DNA from: Fabrea salina
Taxonomy: Eukaryota; Ciliophora; Heterotrichea; Heterotrichida; Fabreidae
Assembly (NCBI GenBank): GCA_022984795.1
Contig: JALIHJ010000003.1
Coordinates: forward strand, 124,001-188,000
Direction of reading: 5' to 3'
Length of the DNA stretch: 64,000 bases
Positions 50,366 to 59,250 of this stretch are shown here, piece by piece. The notes beneath the pieces are model-generated. The model was not told the origin of the DNA and did no database searches. It was given only the letters and a program-made list of their open reading frames with translations. A program made the translations under genes and the position numbers. How positions within the stretch are numbered: position 1 is the first letter of the stretch; each line of letters starts with the position of its first letter.

Positions 50366-52876
50366 ATGGTGAACTTTACGCCGGATCAGATGAGAGAGAT
50401 TATGGACCAACCTGAAAACATCCGAAACATGTCCGTCATCGCTCACGTAGACCACGGAAAGTCCACCCTTACCGACTCTCTAATTGCAAAGGCTGGAATC
50501 ATCGCTGAAGCTAAGGCTGGTGATACCCGATACACCGACACCAGAAAAGATGAAGCTGACCGCGGAATCACTATTAAATCAACAGGAGTAAGTCTTTACT
50601 TCCCTTACGACATAGAAGGAGACGGAGTAGAAAAGCCTTTCTTAATTAACTTGATCGACTCTCCCGGCCATGTTGACTTCAGTTCAGAAGTAACAGCCGC
50701 CTTGAGAGTGACTGACGGAGCTTTGGTAGTTGTGGACTGCGTCGAAGGTGTGTGTGTGCAAACCGAGACTGTGCTGAGACAAGCCCTCCAAGAAAAAATC
50801 CGCCCAACTCTCATGATTAACAAAGTTGACAGGAGTTTGCTGGAATTGCAGCAAGACCCCGAAAGCATGTACCAAACCTTCTCAAGAACCATTGAAAAAG
50901 TCAACTCAATCATTGCTACTTACGACGACGGAAGCATGGGAGACGTTATGGTTGACCCCTCTAAGGGAACTGTGTCCTTTGGTTCTGGACTTATGGGTTG
51001 GGCTTTCAGTTTAAGGAGGTTTGCCCACATCTACGCCAAGAAGTTCGGTGCTGACCCTGCTAAGATGATGGAAAAACTTTGGGGAGAGTGGTACTTTGAC
51101 GCTGAAGGAAAGAAGTGGAAGAAGACTCCCGTTTCTGACTCTGGCAAGCCCTTGAAACGTGCTTTCTGTCAGTTCATCATTGAACCCATTCAGATGCTTG
51201 CTAACGCCGTGATGGAAGGAGACAACCAAAAGTTCGAAAAGATGCTTAAGAGAATGGAAATCAAACTTAAGCCCGAAGACTTCGAACTCAGGGAAAAAAG
51301 ACTCCTCAAAAGAATCATGCAAAAGTGGTTGAACGCTGCAGACTGCCTTTTGGAAACTATTGTGCTCCACATGCCTTCACCCAAGTTCTCACAGAGATAC
51401 AGGGTCGAACAGTTGTACGAAGGACCTCAAGACGACGAGTGTGCACAAGCTATCCGTAACTGCGACCCCGACGGACCCTTGATGATGTTTGTCTCTAAGA
51501 TGGTTCCTTCTAGTGACAAAGGTCGCTTTGTGGCTTTTGGTAGAGTGTTTTCAGGAACTATTGAAACTGGACAGAAAGTCAGAATTTTAGGACCTAACTA
51601 CCAACCCGGAAAGAAGGATGACTTGCACATCAAAAGCATCCAAAGAACTGTCCTCATGATGGGAAGGAGCGTAGAGCCTATACCTAACCTTCCTTGCGGT
51701 AACACAGTAGGCATCATTGGAGTGGACCAGTACATTTTGAAAACTGGAACCATCACTACCAGTGAACAAGCCCACACTCTCAAAAGCATGAAGTACTCCG
51801 TGAGTCCTGTGGTGCGTGTGGCCGTAAGGCCCAAGAACGCCGGAGACCTTCCCAAACTAGTTGACGGACTTGCTAAACTCAGCAAAAGTGATCCCTTGGT
51901 CCAAACTTCTTCTGAAGAATCAGGCGAGCACATCATTGCTGGGTGCGGAGAACTACACGTTGAAATTTGCTTAAAGGACTTGGTTGAAGACTTCGCTGGC
52001 ATTGAAATCATTAAGTCCGACCCCGTTGTTACATACAAAGAAACTGTGCTAGGAACTTCCAGCCAAGTTTGCATGGCCAAATCCCCCAACAAACACAACA
52101 GACTTTACGTGACTGCAGAGCCCCTGGCTGAGGGACTTCCTGAAGAAATTGAAGACGGAAACATCACCCCCAGAACTGAACCTAAAGCTAGAGCCCGCAC
52201 TCTCCAAGACAAGTACGGTTGGGACTCCAACGACGCCAAGAAACTCTGGTGCTTTGGACCTGAAACCCAAGGTCCTTGTGTGCTTGTAGACGCCACCAAA
52301 GGAGTTCAGTACATGAACGAAATCAAAGACTCCATGGAATCCGGATTCCAATGGGCAACTAAAGAAGGTGTTCTTTCTGGCGAAAATATGCGCGGAATTC
52401 GTTTTAATGTTGTCGATGCTTATCTGCACACTGATGCAATCCACAGAGGAGGTGGGCAGATCATCCCAACTGCTAGACGCGCTTACTACGCCGCTTACCT
52501 TACTGCCCAACCTGCATTGAACGAGCCTATGTTTTTGGTTGAAATTCAGTGCCCAAGCGAAGTGATTGGAGGCGTTTACCAGGTGTTGAACTCCCGCAGA
52601 GGAATCGTGAACTACGAAGAACCAGTAGCTGGCACTCCTTTGACCCTTGTGAAGGCTTACTTGCCTGTAGCTGAAAGTTTCGGCTTCACAGCTCATCTCA
52701 GATCCCAAACTTCCGGACAGGCCTTCCCTCAGTGTGTGTTTGACCACTGGCAGATCGTGAACGGTGACCCTCTTGACGTGAGCTCAAAGGCCAACCAGAT
52801 CGTAATGAACATTCGTCAGAGAAAGGGCTACGATGGTGGAGTTCCTCCTCTCGACAGGTTCTTAGATAAACTTTAA
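50366..52876 (+). CDS. EEF2: Translation elongation factor eEF2
   Basis: This 836-residue protein is the ribosomal translocase GTPase, nearly colinear with other eEF2 proteins. G1 is [10 protein letters not shown]2 region [14 protein letters not shown]3 DSPGHVDF, G4 NKVDR. The diphthamide loop reads [19 protein letters not shown] with the modifiable His. The regulatory Thr segment [14 protein letters not shown] is present. Codon use is visibly more biased toward C-ending codons (GAC, AAC, TAC, CTT) than neighbouring genes, as expected for a highly expressed protein. The upstream spacer is the longest divergent gap in the window. Confidence 0.98.
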   Translation: MVNFTPDQMREIMDQPENIRNMSVIAHVDHGKSTLTDSLIAKAGIIAEAKAGDTRYTDTRKDEADRGITIKSTGVSLYFPYDIEGDGVEKPFLINLIDSPGHVDFSSEVTAALRVTDGALVVVDCVEGVCVQTETVLRQALQEKIRPTLMINKVDRSLLELQQDPESMYQTFSRTIEKVNSIIATYDDGSMGDVMVDPSKGTVSFGSGLMGWAFSLRRFAHIYAKKFGADPAKMMEKLWGEWYFDAEGKKWKKTPVSDSGKPLKRAFCQFIIEPIQMLANAVMEGDNQKFEKMLKRMEIKLKPEDFELREKRLLKRIMQKWLNAADCLLETIVLHMPSPKFSQRYRVEQLYEGPQDDECAQAIRNCDPDGPLMMFVSKMVPSSDKGRFVAFGRVFSGTIETGQKVRILGPNYQPGKKDDLHIKSIQRTVLMMGRSVEPIPNLPCGNTVGIIGVDQYILKTGTITTSEQAHTLKSMKYSVSPVVRVAVRPKNAGDLPKLVDGLAKLSKSDPLVQTSSEESGEHIIAGCGELHVEICLKDLVEDFAGIEIIKSDPVVTYKETVLGTSSQVCMAKSPNKHNRLYVTAEPLAEGLPEEIEDGNITPRTEPKARARTLQDKYGWDSNDAKKLWCFGPETQGPCVLVDATKGVQYMNEIKDSMESGFQWATKEGVLSGENMRGIRFNVVDAYLHTDAIHRGGGQIIPTARRAYYAAYLTAQPALNEPMFLVEIQCPSEVIGGVYQVLNSRRGIVNYEEPVAGTPLTLVKAYLPVAESFGFTAHLRSQTSGQAFPQCVFDHWQIVNGDPLDVSSKANQIVMNIRQRKGYDGGVPPLDRFLDKL

Positions 52877-52888
52877 TTCTTTTATTAA

Positions 52889-53242
52889 ATGTGGAGGCAC
52901 TTCAGTAAGTTTGTTTTGGATAAAAAAGAAGTCTTGGAAAAACTAACTTCTGGATTTGGACCAGGAGGCCAGAAAGTCAATAAGTCCGTGAACTGCGTGC
53001 AACTCAAACACCTTCCCACTGGCTGCGAAGTTAAAGTCCACGATTCCCGACTGCTCCATATTAACCAAAAAATTGCTTGGAAGCGCCTTACAGAGAAGGT
53101 CGAGCACCATCTTAACCCTTCAGAAAGCAAAATAGGAATCCGCATTCAAAAACAAAGAAAACAAAAAGACAGAAACAGACGCAGACGCATGAAAAAACTC
53201 CTGGAAAAGAGTTCTTCTGAAGAAAGTTTAAATAAGTCTTAA
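52889..53242 (+). CDS. Peptidyl-tRNA hydrolase domain protein (MTRFR/C12orf65-like)
   Basis: This 117-residue protein has a class I release-factor catalytic domain without codon-recognition domains. SGFGPGGQKVNKSVNCVQL carries the GGQ that enters the peptidyl-transferase centre, followed by LPTGCEVKVHDSRLLHINQKIAWKRL. It ends with a long basic tail (QKQRKQKDRNRRRRMKKLLEKS) that in the family binds the ribosome. Mitochondrial MTRFR rescues stalled ribosomes; a clear presequence is short here (MWRHFSKFVL). It starts 12 nt after eEF2. Confidence 0.9.
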   Translation: MWRHFSKFVLDKKEVLEKLTSGFGPGGQKVNKSVNCVQLKHLPTGCEVKVHDSRLLHINQKIAWKRLTEKVEHHLNPSESKIGIRIQKQRKQKDRNRRRRMKKLLEKSSSEESLNKS

Positions 53243-53257
53243 GCGCACAGTTATAAA

Positions 53258-53593
53258 ATGGCAGACTTAGACGACGACGAAATATTGATAGACGAACTTG
53301 GAACTACGGCTAAAAACGTAATGGAAGGGGTCATTACTCCAGATCTTTACTTCCAGCCAGAAAACGTTAACTCTAAGTGCCAGCAAATCATTGACCAGTG
53401 TCTTAAAGAGTTTCACAAACTGAACAAGCCTTTTAAGTACATTGTGACGTGCTTCATTATGCAGAGAACAGGTGCAGGGTACCAGTCTGCTTCCACTTGC
53501 TACTGGGACACTAAAACTGATGGACTCATCTCTGTTACAGGAGAGTTTCTTTATTTGAACTGCTTAGTCACCATTTACGCTGTGCACGTGTAG
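53258..53593 (+). CDS. Tctex1-type dynein light chain
   Basis: The 111 residues match the DYNLT/Tctex1 family: CQQIIDQCLKEFHKLNKPFKYIVTCFIMQRTGAGYQSASTCYWD is the conserved core, in which the final strand and tryptophan follow. The protein dimerises and links intermediate chains or cargo to cytoplasmic or axonemal dynein. It is consistent with ciliary biology. Length is normal. The stop is TAG. Confidence 0.93.
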   Translation: MADLDDDEILIDELGTTAKNVMEGVITPDLYFQPENVNSKCQQIIDQCLKEFHKLNKPFKYIVTCFIMQRTGAGYQSASTCYWDTKTDGLISVTGEFLYLNCLVTIYAVHV

Positions 53594-53640
53594 TTAAGTA
53601 ATTTTTATTAGCTCTAAGTCACGTTAAGTTTATAATTCAA

Positions 53641-55158
53641 ATGTCTAGGGAATTTCTAAATAAACAAACCAAAATTCTGCCTGACTCGGACGAGTGGAGT
53701 GAAATCGAGTACTCGTTGCAGATCTCTATAGGTTCTACTTGTCCTGTGATAAAGCAAATGTGGTCTGTAGCTTCGCCACAACTCACCACTAACTTCGACA
53801 AAAAATCCCAAATGAAAGTAGTTGACTGTTGGGTCAACTTAAGCCACTTGGGCGAAGAGAACCGTCTAGAAGATACCTGCAAAAGGGGGTTTAAAATCCC
53901 CAAGCCAGGACTGGTCTTTACAACAGGGTCTATCAAGTTACCAGAAGACACCTACGGGTACTCTAAAACTTACGAGTACCTTTTTTGCAAAGTAGCTGTG
54001 GGAAAGAGTTACTGTGTCAACATGGAAACTCTAGAAGGGGAGTTGGCTGTTCCTGAAGGCTACGAAAGTATACTGCTCTACAACTCTTCACAAGATGACA
54101 ACACATATAACTACAGCTACCTAGTTACCCATTCTGAGCAGATCCTACCTTGTTTTTTGGTGCAGTTCGAACTAGACCCCTCTCTTGAAGAAGGTTTGGA
54201 AACTATGCTTTGTGACATTTGCCAGGAGTCCCAAGCTGCTATATACTGCCAAGCAGACGATGCTACTCTTTGCATGGACTGCGACGATGAGCACCACAAC
54301 CGCGGAAACAAGTTGATGCAGCGCCACAAAAGAATACCTGTAAACGAGAAACCCAAAAGGTTCGGGAACTGCAGGTCCCACCCTGACATGAAGGTAGAGT
54401 TTTTCTGCACAGTGTGCTACACGCCTGTGTGCGTGAATTGCAAAATGATAGGTTCCCACTCTACCCCCGAAACCTCTATTCACACCCTTATTAGGATTTC
54501 AGACGCTTACTCACGTGCTTTGGCAGAAGCTGGGGAGCCAGACCCTGTTTTGGAGAACAAAAAAACTGGTGTTTCCCAGTTACTTAACCAAATAGACAAA
54601 AGGATCACCCTTGTCAAAGAAAACGCCAAACAAGTAGAAGACAAACTCTACACCATACTGCAAGAAGCCCTTTTAGAACTCCAAGTGGAAACCCAAAAAA
54701 AGGTGTCAGCCCTTGTGAGTGCTGAAGTTGAACTTAAAAGAGAACTCGAAATGATGAGTTGGGTAGAGTGCTTTCTTAGGTACGAACAAGAAGTTCTATC
54801 GCCTGCCAACTTTATGCTGGCTTGGGGAAGACACATGAACCTACGCAACCGACTGAAAACAACTTCTTCAGTCCAGGAACTCTCTGCAATCGAACCTGAC
54901 ATTAAAGTAGAAGGTTCCATTAACGTTGTTTCGGAGGCCAAGCTCAGAGAGTACATTTCACAACCTGATGAGTCCTCTGTGGCTTCTTCCACTCCACGCA
55001 CAGGGTCCTCAAGGTTCAGAACGCAACTTTTCAACCGCTACATGTCAACAGAAAAACCCCCTTTGAAAGGCTCGATTCCAGCCAAGCCCATGGAAATACT
55101 TACTAGCAACTTTAAGCCAATGCTCAAAATAAAGTCCACTCAGGATGATAGTCTGTAA
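53641..55158 (+). CDS. Double B-box zinc-finger, coiled-coil protein
   Basis: Residues about 187-232 of this 505-residue protein form a B-box (CDICQESQAAIYCQADDATLCMDCDDEHH) and 243-285 a second (CRSHPDMKVEFFCTVCYTPVC..C...GSH). This is followed by a coiled coil (NQIDKRITLVKENAKQVEDKLYTILQEALLELQ) and a Ser/Thr-rich tail. The N-terminal 180 residues are not recognised; a RING seems absent. The B-box plus coiled-coil plan is TRIM-like. Without a RING an E3 activity is not implied. It starts 47 nt after the previous stop. Confidence 0.85.
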   Translation: MSREFLNKQTKILPDSDEWSEIEYSLQISIGSTCPVIKQMWSVASPQLTTNFDKKSQMKVVDCWVNLSHLGEENRLEDTCKRGFKIPKPGLVFTTGSIKLPEDTYGYSKTYEYLFCKVAVGKSYCVNMETLEGELAVPEGYESILLYNSSQDDNTYNYSYLVTHSEQILPCFLVQFELDPSLEEGLETMLCDICQESQAAIYCQADDATLCMDCDDEHHNRGNKLMQRHKRIPVNEKPKRFGNCRSHPDMKVEFFCTVCYTPVCVNCKMIGSHSTPETSIHTLIRISDAYSRALAEAGEPDPVLENKKTGVSQLLNQIDKRITLVKENAKQVEDKLYTILQEALLELQVETQKKVSALVSAEVELKRELEMMSWVECFLRYEQEVLSPANFMLAWGRHMNLRNRLKTTSSVQELSAIEPDIKVEGSINVVSEAKLREYISQPDESSVASSTPRTGSSRFRTQLFNRYMSTEKPPLKGSIPAKPMEILTSNFKPMLKIKSTQDDSL

Positions 55159-55166
55159 TAATTAAC

Positions 55167-55391
55167 TTAGAGAATAGGAATAGGTCTGGTGTATTCAGCC
55201 TCTGACTTGAGCATTTGCTTGCCTTTCATAGGAGGCGCCCATTTCCACCGACCCATTCCGACCCAAATCACGTTTGACAAAGTGAAGATTTGAAGCAGAG
55301 CTAGCATAGAGTTCCTTCTCCAGTTCCTGTTAGCAGGTAAGTACTGCCTGTAGTACATCCATTTTGGCAGAATAAGCTTGGCTACACCCAT
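55167..55391 (-). CDS. Small membrane protein, possibly mitochondrial
   Basis: This 74-residue protein is basic and aromatic at the N-terminus (LPKWMYYRQYLPANRNWRR), with one hydrophobic stretch (MLALLQIFTLSNVIWVGMGRW) and a proline-rich end (SEAEYTRPIPIL). No family is recognised; size and composition resemble accessory subunits of respiratory complexes. Only 3 nt separate its ATG from the stop of the upstream same-strand gene. TTTAATAA precedes the ATG. Confidence 0.6.
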   Translation of the reverse strand: MGVAKLILPKWMYYRQYLPANRNWRRNSMLALLQIFTLSNVIWVGMGRWKWAPPMKGKQMLKSEAEYTRPIPIL

Positions 55392-55394
55392 TTA

Positions 55395-57650
55395 TTAAAG
55401 TTTTCTTAGTGATAAAAACCCTTCAGCAGGTTCTCCAGAATAAGTGACAGAAACACGCGCACGCGCAGGCAGTGCTACGAAGTCAACTAAAGAAACACCT
55501 GTTAAGTTGCTCTGTTTTGCTCGGTTTTTGTTTTCCGTTGAACTTCTGCTTATAAGCACTTCCCCGTTCACCACTAACTGCACACTTGGTTTCTTTCGTG
55601 AGAAAAAGGCAAAACCTACCTCATAAAGCCCAGGGGCTATTGTTAAAATACTAGTTTTGCCCTTTTCCCAAAGAAAGTTGTCGGGACAGGTATTGGAACT
55701 TTGAATCTCCCAAGGAATCGAGTGGCCTGTTTTGATTTGGCCAGACTTCCAAATCCACCTGCCAGTGCAGTTTTCTGAACAAAATACTTCGTTTAGGGAG
55801 TTTTGTTGTTGAGTTTGGGACTTAAACTCTTCCTGGGAAACTTTAGAGTCTAGTTCTGAATGCAGTGACTCAAGGGCTTGGTTGATATCGTCAATGTTGG
55901 GTTTCATGTCCAGCAAAGAGCAAATGTCTTTGATGTTGGGCTTCAAAAGGATTTCTTTGCCCAAGTTGTCAAGCGACTCCTGCTGCATTTTAACTTGGTG
56001 CCAGATACTAGTGAAGTCGCCAGCTCTAAAGTCCTCTAAGCTTCTTTTTAAGTTATCAGAGTAAGACTTGGTTTCCATAACCATTTCTTGGATTTCTTTG
56101 TAGTCAGGTTTGGACTCTATAGCTTTTAGTATTTCATACTCTTTGCTTGAAAGTAACTTCTGGAGTTCCCCTTTTACGTTTTGCACTTCTGCAATAAGCT
56201 CTTCGTAAGTTCTGTCTAAGGAGTCTTGCAGTTCTTTTACCTCGACTTTGCCTCCCACAACCCTTCTGAGTTCCCTTTTGTCTAACTTGCTGCTTTTTAC
56301 TTCGTCTAGTTCGTTTTGGAAGTTTTCGAGTTCATTGCGGATTCCTTTGAGGTCTTCGCCCCTAGTTCCTAAGGTGTAGTTTTGGAGGTACTTGACAGTT
56401 TCTTGGATTTCTGACCTGTTTTGGTCCGAAGCTATTTTAAGTGACTCTTTGAGGTAAGAAACTTCTTCTTCGAGTTTCTTGCAGGAGTACTCTGACTTCG
56501 ATATTTTGCTGAGTATGCTTTCTTCTAGTTGTCTGTAGGTTTGTTGGGACTTTTGGATTTGCTCCCACATTTCGTTTTTGCCGTTTTGAACTATTTCGTT
56601 TACTTTTTCAAGTTCTACTTTTTTGTTGATGCTTGAAAGGGCTTTTTCAATCTCCCGGGCATCACACTTTTGTTCTAAGGCGTTTAAAAGTGACTTGTTG
56701 GTGTCAGAAAGGTCGGACTTAAGTCTAGAAACCATTTCGTCGATTTCGTTTATTTGGTTTTGCAGTGACTTGCCCATGTGGTTTACATTGTTTTTAACAG
56801 AGTCAATTTCTTCCTGGTCAGCACGTGCACTTACTTCAAAGGATATGAGTTTGTGTACTTCGTTGCGGTCAGGCTTCATGTCTATTTGTTTGGTTAGCAC
56901 GTCTAGAGACACCGAGTCTGCCTTAGACTCCACAAGATTCCAAAGGTTCCTAAGTGACTCAGATTCAGCTTTGCTAGCAAGTGCAGACTCTAAGTCGTTC
57001 CGGTTTAGTTTCTTGTTTAAAGCATTGCTTACGAACTGCTTGCTAGTTTTTTCTTCTAGTGCTTCGTTCATTTCTGTGATGCTTGCCTTACTGTCGATTA
57101 AAGTTTTAAGTTCAGCTAAGTCTTGTTGGGTAGCGCTGTTTTGGGCTCTGCCGTAGGTATCGTTCCGAATTTCTTCAATAGCTGTTCTCAAAGCTCTGAT
57201 TTCGTTTTGCATTTCAGCCAAGTCAGCTTTTCCGTCCATAAGTGTCCTCATGTCTTCGTAGTTGACTTTGTTCCCTAAGTAGTAGTGCAGATCGTTTTTA
57301 GAAACTTTTTCATCTACAAGACTGTAAATGTCTTCCATAGACATTTTGGTTTCGAGGGAGTTCCTTAGTTCCGCAAGTCCTCTTGACAAGTCTGAAACGT
57401 TGGCTTTCACTGAAACAGCCGTGTTGAGTTCTGACTTGTTTGCTTTGGAAGACAGTCCAGATTCAACTTCTTTGATAGCGCTGCCTTGGACCTTAACTAA
57501 GTCTGAAAGAGCTTTGAAAGTAAGCCTTATAATGTCTTGGACAGGACGCCACTCAGAGACACTGTTGAGGAGGTCCTCGACTATACTAGGACTGTAGGGG
57601 TCTGACTGTGTCCGCGGCATCATTAACGGGTAATCCTGCGCGCTGCTCAT
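55395..57650 (-). CDS. Long coiled-coil protein with repeats and a C-terminal jelly-roll-like head
   Basis: This 751-residue protein contains many imperfect repeats of about 20 residues: SSKANKSELNTAVS, VKANVSDLSRGLAE, DEKVSKNDLHYYLG, NKVNYEDMRTLMDG, GKADLAEMQNEI. The pattern is a Lys followed by four residues then an acidic residue and Leu, and it recurs again near 175-260. Long heptad stretches follow to about 610. The final 140 residues (GLYEVGFAFFSRKKPSVQLVVNGEVLIS, ALPARARVSVTYSGE) are beta-rich and look like a C1q/TNF-type jelly roll. It may be a ciliary or cortical rod protein. I do not know its family. Confidence 0.72.
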   Translation of the reverse strand: MSSAQDYPLMMPRTQSDPYSPSIVEDLLNSVSEWRPVQDIIRLTFKALSDLVKVQGSAIKEVESGLSSKANKSELNTAVSVKANVSDLSRGLAELRNSLETKMSMEDIYSLVDEKVSKNDLHYYLGNKVNYEDMRTLMDGKADLAEMQNEIRALRTAIEEIRNDTYGRAQNSATQQDLAELKTLIDSKASITEMNEALEEKTSKQFVSNALNKKLNRNDLESALASKAESESLRNLWNLVESKADSVSLDVLTKQIDMKPDRNEVHKLISFEVSARADQEEIDSVKNNVNHMGKSLQNQINEIDEMVSRLKSDLSDTNKSLLNALEQKCDAREIEKALSSINKKVELEKVNEIVQNGKNEMWEQIQKSQQTYRQLEESILSKISKSEYSCKKLEEEVSYLKESLKIASDQNRSEIQETVKYLQNYTLGTRGEDLKGIRNELENFQNELDEVKSSKLDKRELRRVVGGKVEVKELQDSLDRTYEELIAEVQNVKGELQKLLSSKEYEILKAIESKPDYKEIQEMVMETKSYSDNLKRSLEDFRAGDFTSIWHQVKMQQESLDNLGKEILLKPNIKDICSLLDMKPNIDDINQALESLHSELDSKVSQEEFKSQTQQQNSLNEVFCSENCTGRWIWKSGQIKTGHSIPWEIQSSNTCPDNFLWEKGKTSILTIAPGLYEVGFAFFSRKKPSVQLVVNGEVLISRSSTENKNRAKQSNLTGVSLVDFVALPARARVSVTYSGEPAEGFLSLRKL

Positions 57651-57687
57651 TTTTACTTTTGAATTATATAGAGCTGTTCACATAAAT

Positions 57688-58086
57688 ATGCAGAGAGGTG
57701 CTTTTAAGACCAAAAAACCCTTTTACTCTATTTTGAAAAAGGTCTACTCAAAGTCTAAACCAAAACACTCAAACACCAATAAAATCCAAGAAGAAATTCA
57801 AAGTATAAGGCAAAAAGCCAGTCAACTACCTGCGTTAAAGCTTCGCAAAAACTTAGATGAAAGAAAAAAAGCCACATTCACTCCTGAAAAGTTAAGAACT
57901 TACAAAGGAAACTCCCCTCTTCAAGTTCTGAGTTCCCGCAGAACTTCCCAAAATACCTTAGAATTAAAAGCACCTTACATGTTTAAAGTTATGTCTCCTG
58001 GAAGAGTCAAACTAAACACCTCCAAAAGCAACCCAGTCAAAAAACCCACCAGCAAAAGCAGCTTAAAGCATTTAATAATATGTTAG
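57688..58086 (+). CDS. Small basic hypothetical protein
   Basis: This 132-residue protein is rich in Lys, Ser and Pro with no recognisable domain (FKTKKPFYSILKKVYSKSKPKHS, RKNLDERKKATFTPEKLRTYKG). It is probably disordered. It starts after CACATAAAT and ends in TAG, overlapping the convergent PH-kinase gene by 4 nt. The codon pattern is like that of neighbours, so it is probably a gene, with low functional information. Confidence 0.6.
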   Translation: MQRGAFKTKKPFYSILKKVYSKSKPKHSNTNKIQEEIQSIRQKASQLPALKLRKNLDERKKATFTPEKLRTYKGNSPLQVLSSRRTSQNTLELKAPYMFKVMSPGRVKLNTSKSNPVKKPTSKSSLKHLIIC

Positions 58087-59243
58087 ATTTCTTTAAAAAA
58101 AGAAAGTTTAAGTGCTTCGTTGCAAGACAGTCTTTCAACTGGGTCTACAGAAGTCATGCTAGAAATCACCACTCTGCACTCTCTAGAAACTCCTTTCCAG
58201 AGTTCACCTTTAAGTCGGATTCTTCCTTTGCTGTTTTGTGACATCACTTGTTCCCTAGAGCTTCCTGCAAAAGGATTCACTCCAGACAACAGGGTGAAAA
58301 ATATCACTCCAATACTATAAACATCTGCAGAAAAAGAATAACTCAAAGCATTTATAACTTCGGGTGCCATGTACCCTGCAGTTCCACAAACCGACTTTTT
58401 TTGGGCGTCTGAGTAGCACGCTAAACCAAAGTCAGACAACTTAAAGTCAGTAGGGTTTAGGGAGTCTTTCATAATCAAGTTTTGAGGCTTAAGGTCTCTG
58501 TGGATAATTCCTTGTTTGTGTAGTGAACTCACTATTTCTAGCAATCTTTTAATTACAACGGAAGCCTCTCTTTCAGAGTACCTTTTCATCATTCTGAGTG
58601 AGTACTGCAAGTCGTGGCCTCCTAGATACTGCATCACTATAAACACGTTTTCGTTGTTTTCATACACTGCAATTAACTTTACAGTTTCTGCGTGCTTGAT
58701 TTTCTTCATGATTGATATTTCGAATTTGAGATTCTTTGCAAAGTTTGTTTTGGAGTTCTTTTTGATGGCTTTCACTGCAACAACTTGTTGAGTGTTTTTG
58801 TAGTGTGCTCTGTAAACTCTGCTGTACTTGGTCATGTTAACACAACCATCTATTTGGATGTCCCTTTCAATGTTAGTTAAAACCATCAAAGGTTTTAAAA
58901 CCACTACCCAGTTTTCAACTTCCCATTGGTCTTCGCACACAAAGTCAACAGTTGACTTCCCCCAGCCTATTCTAAAGCCTTTTTCGTAGTTGTGTTGGTC
59001 TTGGAACTTCTGCAAGTACTTAAACTTCAAAGAAATAAACCACTCAATTTCCGATTCACATGTTCCTAAGTAAATGTATTTTTGAGTCAGACAAACATAC
59101 TTCAGAAGAGTTTCCAGTCTTTTGTTTCTAATGTATAAGTGCCCCTGTTTCAAAATAAACTTTGACTTGACAACTGGTGCTTTTCTGCACTTCCTAATAA
59201 TTTTGTCACATGAATCATCATAAAATATTGAGTTGAATACCAT
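58083..59243 (-). CDS. PH-domain plus CAMK-like protein kinase
   Basis: The first 120 residues of this 386-residue protein resemble a pleckstrin-homology fold (VKSKFILKQGHLYIRNKR...KYVCLTQKYIYL, DQWEVENWVVVLKPLM). A kinase domain fills about 130-380, with the lysine in VAVKAIKK, catalytic HRDLKPQN, DFG, CGTAGYMAPE and GVIFFTLLSGVNPF typical of CAMK/CDPK-like kinases. All key residues are present, so it should be active. There are no EF-hands. A phosphoinositide-directed kinase is a plausible reading. Confidence 0.85.
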   Translation of the reverse strand: MVFNSIFYDDSCDKIIRKCRKAPVVKSKFILKQGHLYIRNKRLETLLKYVCLTQKYIYLGTCESEIEWFISLKFKYLQKFQDQHNYEKGFRIGWGKSTVDFVCEDQWEVENWVVVLKPLMVLTNIERDIQIDGCVNMTKYSRVYRAHYKNTQQVVAVKAIKKNSKTNFAKNLKFEISIMKKIKHAETVKLIAVYENNENVFIVMQYLGGHDLQYSLRMMKRYSEREASVVIKRLLEIVSSLHKQGIIHRDLKPQNLIMKDSLNPTDFKLSDFGLACYSDAQKKSVCGTAGYMAPEVINALSYSFSADVYSIGVIFFTLLSGVNPFAGSSREQVMSQNSKGRIRLKGELWKGVSRECRVVISSMTSVDPVERLSCNEALKLSFFKEI

Positions 59244-59250
59244 CTTAATA

